A DNA stretch of 64,000 bases. Source: CADEDH01 sp965262175. GTDB lineage: Bacteria; Actinomycetota; Acidimicrobiia; Acidimicrobiales; SZUA-35. Every line of letters begins with the position of its first letter. The first letter of the stretch is position 1. This document shows, piece after piece, positions 50,560 to 59,666 of this stretch. The notes beneath the pieces were generated by a model that made no database searches, was not told the origin of the DNA, and was given only the letters and a program-made list of their open reading frames with translations. The stretch is taken from assembly GCA_965262175.1 (NCBI GenBank), contig CBDHES010000028.1:429412-493411 (forward strand), written 5' to 3'. The translations under genes and the position numbers were made by a program.

Positions 50560-51810
50560 TCAGAGCAGCAGCTCGGAGAGCGTGTAGATCACCAACCCGG
50601 CCAAGCCGCCGACCAGGGTGCCGTTGATCCTGATGAATTGGAGGTCTCGGCCGACCTGGAGCTCGAGCCGCTCCGCGGTTTCGGCGGTGTCCCACCGTTC
50701 GACGGTCGAGGCGATGAGGTCGGCCACCTCGCCCCGGAACTGCTCGGCGATGTAGGCGGTCGCCTCGACGATCCATCGGTCGATCTTGACCTGCAGCTCG
50801 GGGTCGGCGGCCAGCGACGTCCCGGCGTCGACCACGGCCGCCTCGAGCCGTTGGCGGAGCTCCGACGACGGGTCGTCGGTCGCTTCGAGGAGGATCGCCT
50901 TGATCCGGGTCCACAACGATGCCGACCACGCCCTGACCTCGGGGTGGGCCAGGATCTGCTGCTTGATCTCCTCGGCCCGGGCCTCCATCGCCGGCGACGT
51001 CTTCAGGTCCTCGGCCAGCCGCATCGTGCGGCGGTCGAGGTCGGCCCGCATCTCGTGTTCCCGGTCGGTCGACAGCTCGCCGAGGAATCGCTGGACCACG
51101 TCGTAGATCTTGGCGAACACGACGTCGTCGACCGGCTCGGGCACCCACCACGGGGATTCCCGATCGAGCCGTTGCCGGAAGACCGGCTTGTTCTCCTCCA
51201 TGAACCGGCTGAGGCCGGCCAGGACCTCGTCGAGCAGCGCCTGGTGGTGCTCGCCTTCGAAGGCCAACTCGACGGCCCGGCCCATCAGTGGGGCGACGGC
51301 CACCCGCTCTGCCCGACCGAGCACGACCTGCTCGATGCCGCCGCTGACGACGTCGTCCTGGAGGACCTCGGCGATGCCGCCGACGGCCGCCGCCGACTGG
51401 GCCGACACGACCTTGGCGTTGGCCGGCTCGGCCAGCCACTCCCCGACCCGGGCGGCGAGCCCGGCGTTGCGGAGCCGCTCGGCGACCACCTCCGCGGTCA
51501 GGAAGTTGTCCCGCACGAAGCCGCCGAGGCTGGCCCCGATCTGGTCCTTGCGGGTCTGGATGATGGCGGTGTGGGGGATCGGGAGACCCAGCGGCCGCCG
51601 GAACAGGGCGGTCACCGCGAACCAGTCGGCCAGCGCCCCGACCATGGCGGCCTCGGCGGTGGCCCGGACGTAACCGAGCCACGGCTGCGACTCCTCGAAG
51701 GCCCGGGCGATGATGAACACGATCGCCGCCGCCACGAGGAGCGACGTGGCGAGGAGCTTCATCCGCCGCAGGTCGCGCCGCCGCTCGGAGTCGTCAACCA
51801 CTTCGATCAA
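50560..51810 (-). CDS. DUF445 membrane protein
   Basis: 416 residues. N-terminal helix (LLATSLLVAAAIVFIIARAF), then RATAEAAMVGALADWFAVTALFRRPLGLPIPHTAIIQTRKDQIG, the DUF445 hallmark, in two parts; a long helical middle and FIRINGTLVGGLAGLVIYTLSELLL at the end, which forms the C-terminal helix. DUF445 proteins are conserved membrane proteins of unknown function. It starts 46 bases after the PIG-L gene on the same strand and its stop abuts the convergent gluQ. Confidence 0.88.
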   Translation of the reverse strand: MIEVVDDSERRRDLRRMKLLATSLLVAAAIVFIIARAFEESQPWLGYVRATAEAAMVGALADWFAVTALFRRPLGLPIPHTAIIQTRKDQIGASLGGFVRDNFLTAEVVAERLRNAGLAARVGEWLAEPANAKVVSAQSAAAVGGIAEVLQDDVVSGGIEQVVLGRAERVAVAPLMGRAVELAFEGEHHQALLDEVLAGLSRFMEENKPVFRQRLDRESPWWVPEPVDDVVFAKIYDVVQRFLGELSTDREHEMRADLDRRTMRLAEDLKTSPAMEARAEEIKQQILAHPEVRAWSASLWTRIKAILLEATDDPSSELRQRLEAAVVDAGTSLAADPELQVKIDRWIVEATAYIAEQFRGEVADLIASTVERWDTAETAERLELQVGRDLQFIRINGTLVGGLAGLVIYTLSELLL

Positions 51811-51856
51811 GTATGCCGCCCGGCCCGGTCGTTGGAGGAGCGGGTCCGCCGATCCG

Positions 51857-52552
51857 CTACAGGATCGACCGGAGGACCTTGAACGCCTCGGCGTGCTCGA
51901 CGCCGATCTCCTTGCCGCGGAGGCACGCCAGCGCCTTCACCGACTCCTCGCTCCGGATGTGGGGCGAGGGTCGGGCCTGGGTGGCGTAGGCCGCCAGGGC
52001 CGCCAGCTTGACGTCGAGCACGTCGGTGATGTCGACGAACGCCTCGGGCCGAGGGATGGCTTCCCGCCACCACATGATCTTGGGCGACTCGTAGACGAGG
52101 ACCTCGGGTACCAGCCACTTCCCGAACACCGGAGCGATCGGCCGGAGGGCGGCCAGGGCGGTATCGAAGGTGGCGACGTGGTCCTGGTCGTAGTCGTCGC
52201 CCGACGGGATCAGCACCAGCTGGGGCTGGAAGCCGTTCAGCTCGGCCTCGAACCGGTCGACGAGGTCCCGCTTGGGGACCGTGTCGAGCTTCTCGATCAG
52301 GTCCTGGTCGCCGTAGAGGATCTCCCAGTCGAAACTGAGGATCTTGGCCACGTCCTCGATCTCGGCCACCCGCTCGGCGTAGGTCGTGCCGCCGTGCCCG
52401 TAGTGGTGGAACCCGTCCACGGTCATGAACAGGACCCGGGTCTGGGCACCCTGGGCGGCCAGGCGGGCCATGATCCCGCCGCAGGCGAGCGCTTCGTCGT
52501 CGGCGTGGGGGGCGATGACGAGCGCCCGCTCGATGCGAGCCAGATCAGGCAA
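51857..52552 (-). CDS. PIG-L family deacetylase
   Basis: 231 residues. LVIAPHADDEALACGG contains the AHxDDE-type zinc and catalytic motif, VLIPSGDDYDQDHVATFDTAL the second motif (H-x-D-H), and the C-terminal helix binds substrate. Family members N-deacetylate GlcNAc derivatives such as in mycothiol synthesis. Here it shares an operon (8-base overlap) with a sugar epimerase and a glycosyltransferase, so a surface-glycan substrate is the better guess. Confidence 0.88.
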   Translation of the reverse strand: MPDLARIERALVIAPHADDEALACGGIMARLAAQGAQTRVLFMTVDGFHHYGHGGTTYAERVAEIEDVAKILSFDWEILYGDQDLIEKLDTVPKRDLVDRFEAELNGFQPQLVLIPSGDDYDQDHVATFDTALAALRPIAPVFGKWLVPEVLVYESPKIMWWREAIPRPEAFVDITDVLDVKLAALAAYATQARPSPHIRSEESVKALACLRGKEIGVEHAEAFKVLRSIL

Positions 52553-53588
52553 CGTTGGCCGACCGGGTGTCGACGATGGGACGGTAGTAGTCGATGGTCT
52601 CCTGGACCAGGGCCTCGAGCCCGACCTCCGGCTTCCAGCCGACCGCCGGGGCCGCCTCGAGGACCGGCGTCTTCTCGAACGACTCGGCCTCCTCGTACAG
52701 CTCGCCGTGGATGGCCTTGGCGTCGGCGTAGACCACCCGGGACGGGGAGCCGGTCATCTCCTTGACCATGTCGGCCAGGCCCCGGACCGAGATCTTGTTG
52801 GCCGGGTTCCCGATGTTGAAGACCAGCTGGCCGGAGGCGATGGCGTCGTCCATGTGGTCGGTGATGAACCGGGTCAGGTCGGTCACCGAGAGGAACGCCC
52901 GAAGCTGCTCGCCGGTGGCGAACACGGTGATGTCCTCGCCGGCCAGTGCCTGCTGGACGAAGGTCGGCATGACGAACCCGCCGAGCTCCGACTGGCGGGG
53001 ACCGGTGACGTTGAAGGGCCGGATGACCATCCCCTTCAGGCCCCGATGTCGGCTGTTGGCAACCATGGCCTCGGTCAGGGTCTTGGCGATGGCGTACTCG
53101 ATACGGACCGAGTAGTCGACCGGGACGTGGATCGTGTCGCCCTCGGCGAGCTGACCCGACCGGCCGTAGACCTCGGCCGAGGAGAAGACGACGACCGGCA
53201 CGTCGGCGGTAATGCACTCCTCGATCACCATCTCGGCCGACCGGACGATCTCGGGGCCGAGGCGGCCGGCGAAGCGGAGGATCCCGGCCGGGCCGACCAG
53301 CGAGGCGGCGTGGACGACCCGCTCGGCGCCGGTGAACCGGCCCCCGGCCTCGAAGTAGTCCTCGACCTTCATCTTGAGGACCACGCAGTTCGGGTTCTGC
53401 TCGTAGGGCTCGGTCGAGATGACCGAGCTGACCATCGAGTCGATGATCACGACCTTGTGCCCGGCCTCGAGGTAGGCGTCAGCCACGAATGAGCCGATGA
53501 ATCCCATCCCGCCGGTCACGACGACCGTTCCGGTGGTGTCCACCGACGAGACGTCAGGTGCCGTGTGGTTGGGGGTCGGGTCGGTCAT
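52545..53588 (-). CDS. NAD-dependent epimerase/dehydratase
   Basis: 347 residues. Short-chain dehydrogenase fold: VVVTGGMGFIGSFVADAYL binds NAD, AERVVHAASLVGPAG the nicotinamide region, VVVFSSAEVYGRSGQL carries the Ser, and VRIEYAIAKTLTEAMV the YxxxK. MVIRPFNVTGPRQS and FLSVTDLTRFITD fit UDP-glucose 4-epimerase-like extended SDRs. Substrate unclear. It overlaps the GT2 stop by 4 bases. Confidence 0.9.
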   Translation of the reverse strand: MTDPTPNHTAPDVSSVDTTGTVVVTGGMGFIGSFVADAYLEAGHKVVIIDSMVSSVISTEPYEQNPNCVVLKMKVEDYFEAGGRFTGAERVVHAASLVGPAGILRFAGRLGPEIVRSAEMVIEECITADVPVVVFSSAEVYGRSGQLAEGDTIHVPVDYSVRIEYAIAKTLTEAMVANSRHRGLKGMVIRPFNVTGPRQSELGGFVMPTFVQQALAGEDITVFATGEQLRAFLSVTDLTRFITDHMDDAIASGQLVFNIGNPANKISVRGLADMVKEMTGSPSRVVYADAKAIHGELYEEAESFEKTPVLEAAPAVGWKPEVGLEALVQETIDYYRPIVDTRSANVA

Positions 53589-54931
53589 CGGGTGGTTCTC
53601 CTTGTGTGACGTTTGCTCTGCCCGTAGGCGAACGGTCCGGCCAGGCGGCCGACGGCATTGGCCAGGCGGTAGACGACCCGCCCGGCATCGACGGTCAATC
53701 GGTCTTCACTGACCGGCAGCACGGCCGGCCGGAAGAGGTAGGGGGCCCCGAATGGGATCCGCTTGAGCAGGGTCCATCGGGTAGCTGGATCGGCGGCATG
53801 GGCCGTCAGGTAGGCGGTCAGACCGAGGCCGTAGGTGTACATGTGGGCGGTGAAGGTCCGGTCGTCGTAGCGGTCGGCGTGCCAGCCCAGCGCCGCCGGC
53901 TCCCAGGCCACGGTCGCTCCGGCCAACAGGGTCCGGGTGAAGGCGTCGAGGTCTTCGCCGCCCCGAGCCTTGGTGCCGGGCCCGAGGCACACGTCGAACC
54001 CGCCGAGGGACCGGAGCAGATCGGCCTTGAAGGCGATGTTGGCCCCGTTCCCGAAGCCGACCCGATACGGGGCGAGACGATCGCCCCGGGTCTCGGCTCG
54101 GGCCAGCGACGGCTCGAAGCCGTTCCGCCAACCCCAGGCCATGGTCCGCTCGAAGACCAGCTGCTCCTCGGTGTCGAGGTAGAGCGGCGGGCAGAAGCCG
54201 ACCACCGAACCGACCTCGTCGGTCCGGCCGAACCCCCGAACGATCGCCCGCAACCACAGGCTGTCGACCCGGATGTCGTCGGAGAGGAACGCCACGATGT
54301 CGTGGGAGGCGTGGCGGAGGCCCAGGTTCCTGGCCCACGAGAGACCCTTGCGGTCTTCGAGCAGGTAGCGGACCTGGGGGTGTTCGCCATAGCGGTCGAC
54401 GATCGCGTCGGCGGTGGCCGACGACGAGGGCGCGTTGTCGACGACGATGATCTCGACCGGTCCGTCGTAGGACTGCTTCAGGAGGTGGTCGATGCACATC
54501 ACGATGTGCTCGGGCCGGTTCCGGGTCCCGATGACGACGGTGACCGGTGGGGCGGCGGAGCCGGCGATCGCCGCCAGCTCCGGAGCGACCGTCGTCGTGC
54601 TCGACGCCAGCAGCTCCCGGGGATCGCCGCCACCGAGACGCTCGGCCACGGCCGGTCCGAAGCGTTCGATCGCCAGTTCCATGATCTCGCCGACCGACGC
54701 CTCGCTCTCGGTCAGACCTACCTCGACCTGGCCCAGCGGCTCACCCTGGAGGCGGATCAGGATCCGGGCCGCCCCGTAGGGCCGATCGCCGTGAGGGGGT
54801 CGGTGGGCCGCGAGCCGGAGGGGTGGTGCGGTCAGTTCGAGCTCGGTCACCCAGTAGGGACGCTCGGCCGGGGTGGAGGCGATCGGACGCGACGGTGCCG
54901 CGCTACGTGCCGACTTGGTGCGTGTGAACAT
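53585..54931 (-). CDS. Glycosyltransferase family 2
   Basis: 448 residues from ATG 54931. An N-terminal ~150-residue beta-rich region with LRLAAHRPPHGDRPYG precedes the GT-A domain: VTVVIGTRNRPEHIVMCI (nucleotide), VEIIVVDNAPSSSATADAI, DIVAFLSDDIRVDS (DxD-like), VGFGNGANIAFK and ARGGEDLDAFTRTL. C-terminal WTLLKRIPFGAPYLFRP may associate with membrane. It probably adds a sugar to a cell-surface glycan, together with the epimerase and the deacetylase. Confidence 0.88.
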   Translation of the reverse strand: MFTRTKSARSAAPSRPIASTPAERPYWVTELELTAPPLRLAAHRPPHGDRPYGAARILIRLQGEPLGQVEVGLTESEASVGEIMELAIERFGPAVAERLGGGDPRELLASSTTTVAPELAAIAGSAAPPVTVVIGTRNRPEHIVMCIDHLLKQSYDGPVEIIVVDNAPSSSATADAIVDRYGEHPQVRYLLEDRKGLSWARNLGLRHASHDIVAFLSDDIRVDSLWLRAIVRGFGRTDEVGSVVGFCPPLYLDTEEQLVFERTMAWGWRNGFEPSLARAETRGDRLAPYRVGFGNGANIAFKADLLRSLGGFDVCLGPGTKARGGEDLDAFTRTLLAGATVAWEPAALGWHADRYDDRTFTAHMYTYGLGLTAYLTAHAADPATRWTLLKRIPFGAPYLFRPAVLPVSEDRLTVDAGRVVYRLANAVGRLAGPFAYGQSKRHTRRTTR

Positions 54932-55087
54932 CAACTGTCGCCCTGCCCGCCCCTGGCTGGAACCTGCCCGTCGTTCGCTCCCCCGGCACCAACCGAGTTC
55001 GCTTCCGTTGAAGATATCGGGCGGCAACCACCGCCCTGGGGCGTTTGGTCAGAACGTCCAGTATCGGTTGGGCACAACCACCCAGGG

Positions 55088-56107
55088 TCAGAGGCGAGCG
55101 AACAGCCGAGCGGCCTGCTCGGCCGCCTTGGCCCGGATCTCGTCGCCGTCGAGCCACGCATGGCGACCGTCGACGAGGATCGGTCGGCCGTCGATCTCGA
55201 CGTCGATGGCCCGGATCCCGGTCGTGTAGGCGAGGTGCCACGGGTCGGAGCTGGGGTACGACCAACGGACCCTGTCGGTCGCCGCTTCGGGGAACAGATC
55301 CCATCCCGCGCTCAGCCACCCCCAGGCATCGTCGGGGGTGGCGGTCACGTCGATCGCCCGCAACGCGACGAAGGCCAGGCGGAACTCGTCGAGCATGTCG
55401 GCCCCGATGCCGTCGGTTCCGAGAGCCACCCGCCCGAAGCGACGGGGATGGGCGTAGCCGACGCCGTTGTTGAGGTTCGATCGCGGGTTGTGGACGACCG
55501 TGGCGTCGGTCTCGAAGCCGTCGGGGAGGTGGACGCCGTGGACCAGCAGCCAGTCGGCGGTCGCCCGCTGGGCGAAGGCCAGGCCGGCCTCGGCGTCGAC
55601 CGGTCCCTCGGCGACGTGGACGTGGACCCCGACCCCGAGCTCGGCGGCCATCCCGACCGCGGCGTCGAGGGTGGCCGGGGAGCAGGTGAAGGCGGCGTGC
55701 ACCCCGACCATGCCCCGGCCGCCGGAACGGAGGTACCGCTCGTTCTCGGCGAGGCCGGCCGCCGCTCCCTCCGGTCCGTGGCGGTCGGTGACCCCGTAGG
55801 CACAGCTGACGCGGACGCCGACCTCGGCGCAGGCGTCGGCGATGACCGACAGGCTGCCGTCGATCGCCGTCGGCGACTCGTGGTGGTCGATGATGGCGGT
55901 GCACCCGGCCTCGAGAGCTTCCAGCGCGCCGAGCTTGGCCGACCACTCGATCATGTCCTCATCGAGGGCGGTGTCGAGGCGCCACCAGATCTGCTCCAGG
56001 ATCTCGACGAAGCCGCTCGGGGTGCGGGGCGGGGCCGGCATCCCCCGGGCCAGGGCCGAGTAAAGGTGATGGTGGGCGCAGACCAGACCGGGGGTGGTGG
56101 CGCTCAT
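55088..56107 (-). CDS. SsnA-like amidohydrolase
   Basis: 339 residues, about 100 fewer than SsnA. Its ATG overlaps the xanthine dehydrogenase stop by 4 bases, giving MSATTPGLVCAHHHLYSALARGM, so the N-terminal beta-sandwich strands of the amidohydrolase fold are missing. WWRLDTALDEDMIEW, IDHHESPTAIDGSLS, VHAAFTCSP, VHNPRSNLNNGVGYAH and LGTDGIGADMLDEFRLAF match SsnA closely. SsnA is a marker found with selenium-dependent molybdenum hydroxylases; its reaction is unproven. Metal His (HHH), His and Asp (GTDG) remain. Confidence 0.85.
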   Translation of the reverse strand: MSATTPGLVCAHHHLYSALARGMPAPPRTPSGFVEILEQIWWRLDTALDEDMIEWSAKLGALEALEAGCTAIIDHHESPTAIDGSLSVIADACAEVGVRVSCAYGVTDRHGPEGAAAGLAENERYLRSGGRGMVGVHAAFTCSPATLDAAVGMAAELGVGVHVHVAEGPVDAEAGLAFAQRATADWLLVHGVHLPDGFETDATVVHNPRSNLNNGVGYAHPRRFGRVALGTDGIGADMLDEFRLAFVALRAIDVTATPDDAWGWLSAGWDLFPEAATDRVRWSYPSSDPWHLAYTTGIRAIDVEIDGRPILVDGRHAWLDGDEIRAKAAEQAARLFARL

Positions 56108-58722
56108 CGGTCGGCGACGGGGGCGAGGGGGAGGCGGTTGCGCCAGGTCCCGTCGACCCGCCACAGCATGGCGGCCACTGCGCCGGCGGTCGGCACGAGC
56201 CCGATCTCCCCCACGCCCTTGATGCCATAGGGAGCGTTGGGCTGAGGCGACTCGACGAGGATCGTCTCGACCGGGGGCATGTCCTTGGGGCGGATGATCC
56301 CCAGCGAGCGCAAGGTCGTGTTGCGGAGCCGGCCCTCGTCGTCGGTCGGGAAATCCTCCGAGAGGGCGTAGCCGAGGCCCATGTGGACGGCCCCCTCGAC
56401 CTGCCCCTCGCACAGCTGGGGGTTGACCGCCCGCCCGACGTCGTGGGCCGCCACCACCTCGAGCACCTCGCCGGTCTCCGGGTCGCCGATCACCAGTTGG
56501 GCGGCGTAGCCGAAGGTCGAGTGGATGATCGGGTTCTCCACGTCGTCGTCGAGGGAGTTGGTCCAGTCGACCCGGTACTCCCCGGGATAGTCGACGTCGG
56601 TTCGGCACCCGTCGGCCAACGCGGCCCGGCACGCCTCGGCCACCGAGCCGGCGGCCATCAGCGTGCCCCGACTGCCGGTGGTCTGGCCGGCGCCGAGCTC
56701 CCGGGTGGTGTCGACGATGACCTCGACCCGGGCCGGATCGACCCCGAGCTCCTCGACGGCCACCTGGAGGGCGACGGTGTCGACCCCCTGGCCCATCTCG
56801 GTCCAACAGTGCCGGACCTCGACCATCGGCTCGGCGCCCTGCCCGGAGCGGAACCGAACGACGGCCCGGGCCACCTCGACGAACCCGTTACCCAGGCCCG
56901 AGTTCTTGAGGCCGAGGCCGATCCCCACCGCTCGACCGTCGGCGACCGCCTGCCGGTAGCGGTCCTCGACGGCGTCGAGGCAGGCCGCGGCCCCGAGGCA
57001 GCCGTCGTCCATGATCTGGCCCGGCCCCCAGACCGCGCCGGGGCGCACCACGTTGCGGCGCCGCATCTCGAGCCCATCGATGCCGGCCAGCTCGGCCAGG
57101 CGGTCGATCACCCCTTCCATGGCGAACTGGGCCTGGTTGGCCCCGAACCCCCGGAAGGCGCCGCACACCGGGTTGTTGGTGCGGGCGGCGACCGCCTCGA
57201 CGTCGATCGCCGGTACCACGTAGGGCCCCGACGCGTGGCCGGCCGCCCGCTCCAGCACCTTCATCCCGACCGAGGCGTACGGTCCGGAGTCGCCGATCAT
57301 CCGGCTCTTCAGGGCGGTCAGCCGACCCTCGGCGTCGCAGCCGGCCCAGGTCTCGATCCGGATCGGATGACGCTTGGCGTGGATCAGCAGCGACTGATCG
57401 CGGGTCAACGTACAGCGAACCGGTCGGCCACTGAGGTGGGCGGCCAGGGCGGTCTGGGCCTGGTTGGCGAGATCCTCCTTGCCCCCGAAGGCCCCACCGT
57501 TGCTGACCAACTCGACGGTGATGGTGGACGGATCGACCCCCAGCACCGCGGCGATCTGGTTCCGGTCGTCCCAGATCCCCTGGCCGCCCGACCACACGTG
57601 GAGGGTGCCGTCGGGCCGGGGCTCGACCAGGGTCGATTCCGGCTCGAGGAACGCCTGCTCGATCCGCTGGGTCTGGAACACCTCGTGGATCCGGTGGGCG
57701 CTGGCCGCCAGGGCGGCGTCGACGTCGTCGCCCCGCTGGTAGACCGAGCGGGACAGGACGTTGCCGTCGAGCTGCCACACCGCATCCTCGGCGCCGGGGG
57801 TGACGGCGGCGACCGGATCGGTGATCGGCTCGTGGACCTCGTAGCCGACGTCGATGGCATCGGCCGCCGCCTGGGCGGTGAGCCGGTCCTCGGCGATCAC
57901 GATGGCCAGTACGTCGCCGAGGTAGCTGGTCCTCCCACCGATCGGGATGAAGCACGGCCAGTCGACGTGGATCAGCCCGGTCCGGAGATCGCCGGGCACG
58001 TCGGCCGCGGTGTAGACACCGACGACGCCCTCGATGGCGGCCGCCGCGGTGGTGTCGATCGAGGTGACGGTCGCCCGGGCGTGGTCGGCCAACCGGAGGG
58101 CGCCGTGAACCATGCCGTCGAGCACGAGGTCATCGATGTAGGGCCGTGCTCCGATGGCGAGGTCGAGTGCCTGGTACTTCACCCCCGACGATCCGACGCC
58201 TCCCGGCTCGGTGACCGGCACCACCCGCCCCTGGGCGAGATCCTCGATGGCGTCGAGGATCTTGACGTAGCCGGTGCACCGGCAGAGGTGAGCCCCCAGG
58301 TGGCGGGCGGCATCGTCTCTCGTCAGCTCGGCGCCCTTGCGATCGACGAGCGACTTGGCCCGGACGACGATGCCGGGCGTGCAGAACCCGCACTGGAGGG
58401 CCCCCCGGGCGGCGAACGCCTCGGCGTACCGACGGAGCTCGGCGTCGTCCATGCCCTCGAGGGTGGTCACCGCCTTGCCGGCGACCCGGTCGAGAGCCAG
58501 GTTGCAGGCGACGACCGGCTTGGCATCGACCAGGACCGTGCAACACCCACACTGGCCCGACGGGGCGCAGCCGTCCTTGGCCGAGGTGAGACCCAGCTCG
58601 TCCCGCAGGGCCGACAGGAGATGGGGGTGGCGTGACGACACCGAGACGTCGGTGCCGTTGACGGTGAGCGGCACCCGCTCGGCGTCCCGGGTGAAGCTGA
58701 CGGCGGTCTCGGTGATGCTCAT
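56104..58722 (-). CDS. Selenium-dependent-type xanthine dehydrogenase, 2Fe-2S and Mo domains fused
   Basis: 872 residues, no FAD domain. Residues about 15-165 hold two 2Fe-2S clusters: GCAPSGQCGCCTVLV, ALQCGFCTPGIVV and CRCTGYVKILDAI. The molybdopterin domain follows: NGGAFGGKEDLANQAQ, AFRGFGANQAQFAMEGVI, WTEMGQGVDTVALQ, AGQTTGSRGTLMAAGS and PYGIKGVGEIGLVPTAGA with the catalytic Glu. The fused layout with an SsnA-like gene next door fits selenium-dependent molybdenum hydroxylases that carry labile selenium on Mo. The substrate would be a purine or related heterocycle. Overlaps its neighbours on both sides by 4 bases. Confidence 0.88.
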   Translation of the reverse strand: MSITETAVSFTRDAERVPLTVNGTDVSVSSRHPHLLSALRDELGLTSAKDGCAPSGQCGCCTVLVDAKPVVACNLALDRVAGKAVTTLEGMDDAELRRYAEAFAARGALQCGFCTPGIVVRAKSLVDRKGAELTRDDAARHLGAHLCRCTGYVKILDAIEDLAQGRVVPVTEPGGVGSSGVKYQALDLAIGARPYIDDLVLDGMVHGALRLADHARATVTSIDTTAAAAIEGVVGVYTAADVPGDLRTGLIHVDWPCFIPIGGRTSYLGDVLAIVIAEDRLTAQAAADAIDVGYEVHEPITDPVAAVTPGAEDAVWQLDGNVLSRSVYQRGDDVDAALAASAHRIHEVFQTQRIEQAFLEPESTLVEPRPDGTLHVWSGGQGIWDDRNQIAAVLGVDPSTITVELVSNGGAFGGKEDLANQAQTALAAHLSGRPVRCTLTRDQSLLIHAKRHPIRIETWAGCDAEGRLTALKSRMIGDSGPYASVGMKVLERAAGHASGPYVVPAIDVEAVAARTNNPVCGAFRGFGANQAQFAMEGVIDRLAELAGIDGLEMRRRNVVRPGAVWGPGQIMDDGCLGAAACLDAVEDRYRQAVADGRAVGIGLGLKNSGLGNGFVEVARAVVRFRSGQGAEPMVEVRHCWTEMGQGVDTVALQVAVEELGVDPARVEVIVDTTRELGAGQTTGSRGTLMAAGSVAEACRAALADGCRTDVDYPGEYRVDWTNSLDDDVENPIIHSTFGYAAQLVIGDPETGEVLEVVAAHDVGRAVNPQLCEGQVEGAVHMGLGYALSEDFPTDDEGRLRNTTLRSLGIIRPKDMPPVETILVESPQPNAPYGIKGVGEIGLVPTAGAVAAMLWRVDGTWRNRLPLAPVADR

Positions 58723-59666
58723 GCCGGCTCCCCCGGTAGGACGACGCCCTTCTGGGCCGTGATGCGACCGTAGTGTTCGGGCATGCGGTAGTACCCAAAG
58801 TCGAACAGGGTCTCCTTGTAGCCCTTGCAGAGGTCGAGGTCGCAGGTGGCGACGATCAGCTCGTCACCGTCGGTGGCGGCCTCGGCCACGATCTCCCCCG
58901 ACGGGGCGATGATCGCCGACTCGGCCAGGCTCGGGACCCCTTCCTCGGTCCCTCCCTTGGCCACCCCGACCACCCAGGTTCCGTTCTGGTAGGCGCCGGC
59001 CTGCATCACCAGATGGTTGTGGAAGCCCTGCAGCCGATCCTGGGAGGGGTCGGGAGCGTAGTGCAGGGGGGTGTTGTAGCCGCACAGGATCAGCTCGACG
59101 CCCTGGAGCCCCATCACCCGGTAGGTCTCGGACCACCGGCGGTCGTTGCAGATCATCATCCCCACCAGGCCACCGAAGGCCCGCCAGACCCCGAAGCCGT
59201 CGGGACCCGGTTCGAAGTATCGGCGCTCCAGGTGCTGGAACTGGCGCCACTCCTCGTTGTGCTCGTGGCCCGGGATGTGGACCTTGCGGAACCGGGCGAC
59301 CTCGGTGCCGTCGCGATCGACCAGGATCTGCGTGTTGTACCGGTGGCTCGTGCCGTCGGCTCCGGTGACGAGTTCGGCGAAGCCGAGGCAGAAACCGATC
59401 CCGAGCCGGGCCGCGGCGTCGAACAGCGGCGCGGTCGCCTCGTTGGGCATCGCCGTCTCGTAGAACGACGCGATCTCCGCCTCGTCCTCCAGGTACCACC
59501 GGGGGAAGAAGGTGGTGAGGGCCAGCTCGGGGTAGACGATGAGGTCGACGCCGGCGTCGGCCCCCTGGTCGAGGAGGGCCAGGAGCCGCTCGACCACGGC
59601 GGCCCTGCTCTCCGATCGGGCGATCGGGCCGAGCTGGGCGGCTCCGATCCGTAGCTCACGGGTCAT
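58719..59666 (-). CDS. Nitrilase-family N-carbamoylase
   Basis: 315 residues from ATG 59666. Glu-Lys-Cys triad: IVYPELALTTFFPRWYLED, FRKVHIPGHEHNEEW and MMICNDRRWSETYRVMGL. QGFHNHLVMQAGAYQNGTW resembles N-carbamoyl-D-amino acid and beta-ureidopropionase-type enzymes. It would release ammonia, CO2 and an amino acid from a carbamoyl compound. It overlaps the xanthine dehydrogenase start by 4 bases and follows the M20-type amidase, giving a plausible purine/hydantoin breakdown route. Exact substrate unknown. Confidence 0.87.
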   Translation of the reverse strand: MTRELRIGAAQLGPIARSESRAAVVERLLALLDQGADAGVDLIVYPELALTTFFPRWYLEDEAEIASFYETAMPNEATAPLFDAAARLGIGFCLGFAELVTGADGTSHRYNTQILVDRDGTEVARFRKVHIPGHEHNEEWRQFQHLERRYFEPGPDGFGVWRAFGGLVGMMICNDRRWSETYRVMGLQGVELILCGYNTPLHYAPDPSQDRLQGFHNHLVMQAGAYQNGTWVVGVAKGGTEEGVPSLAESAIIAPSGEIVAEAATDGDELIVATCDLDLCKGYKETLFDFGYYRMPEHYGRITAQKGVVLPGEPA

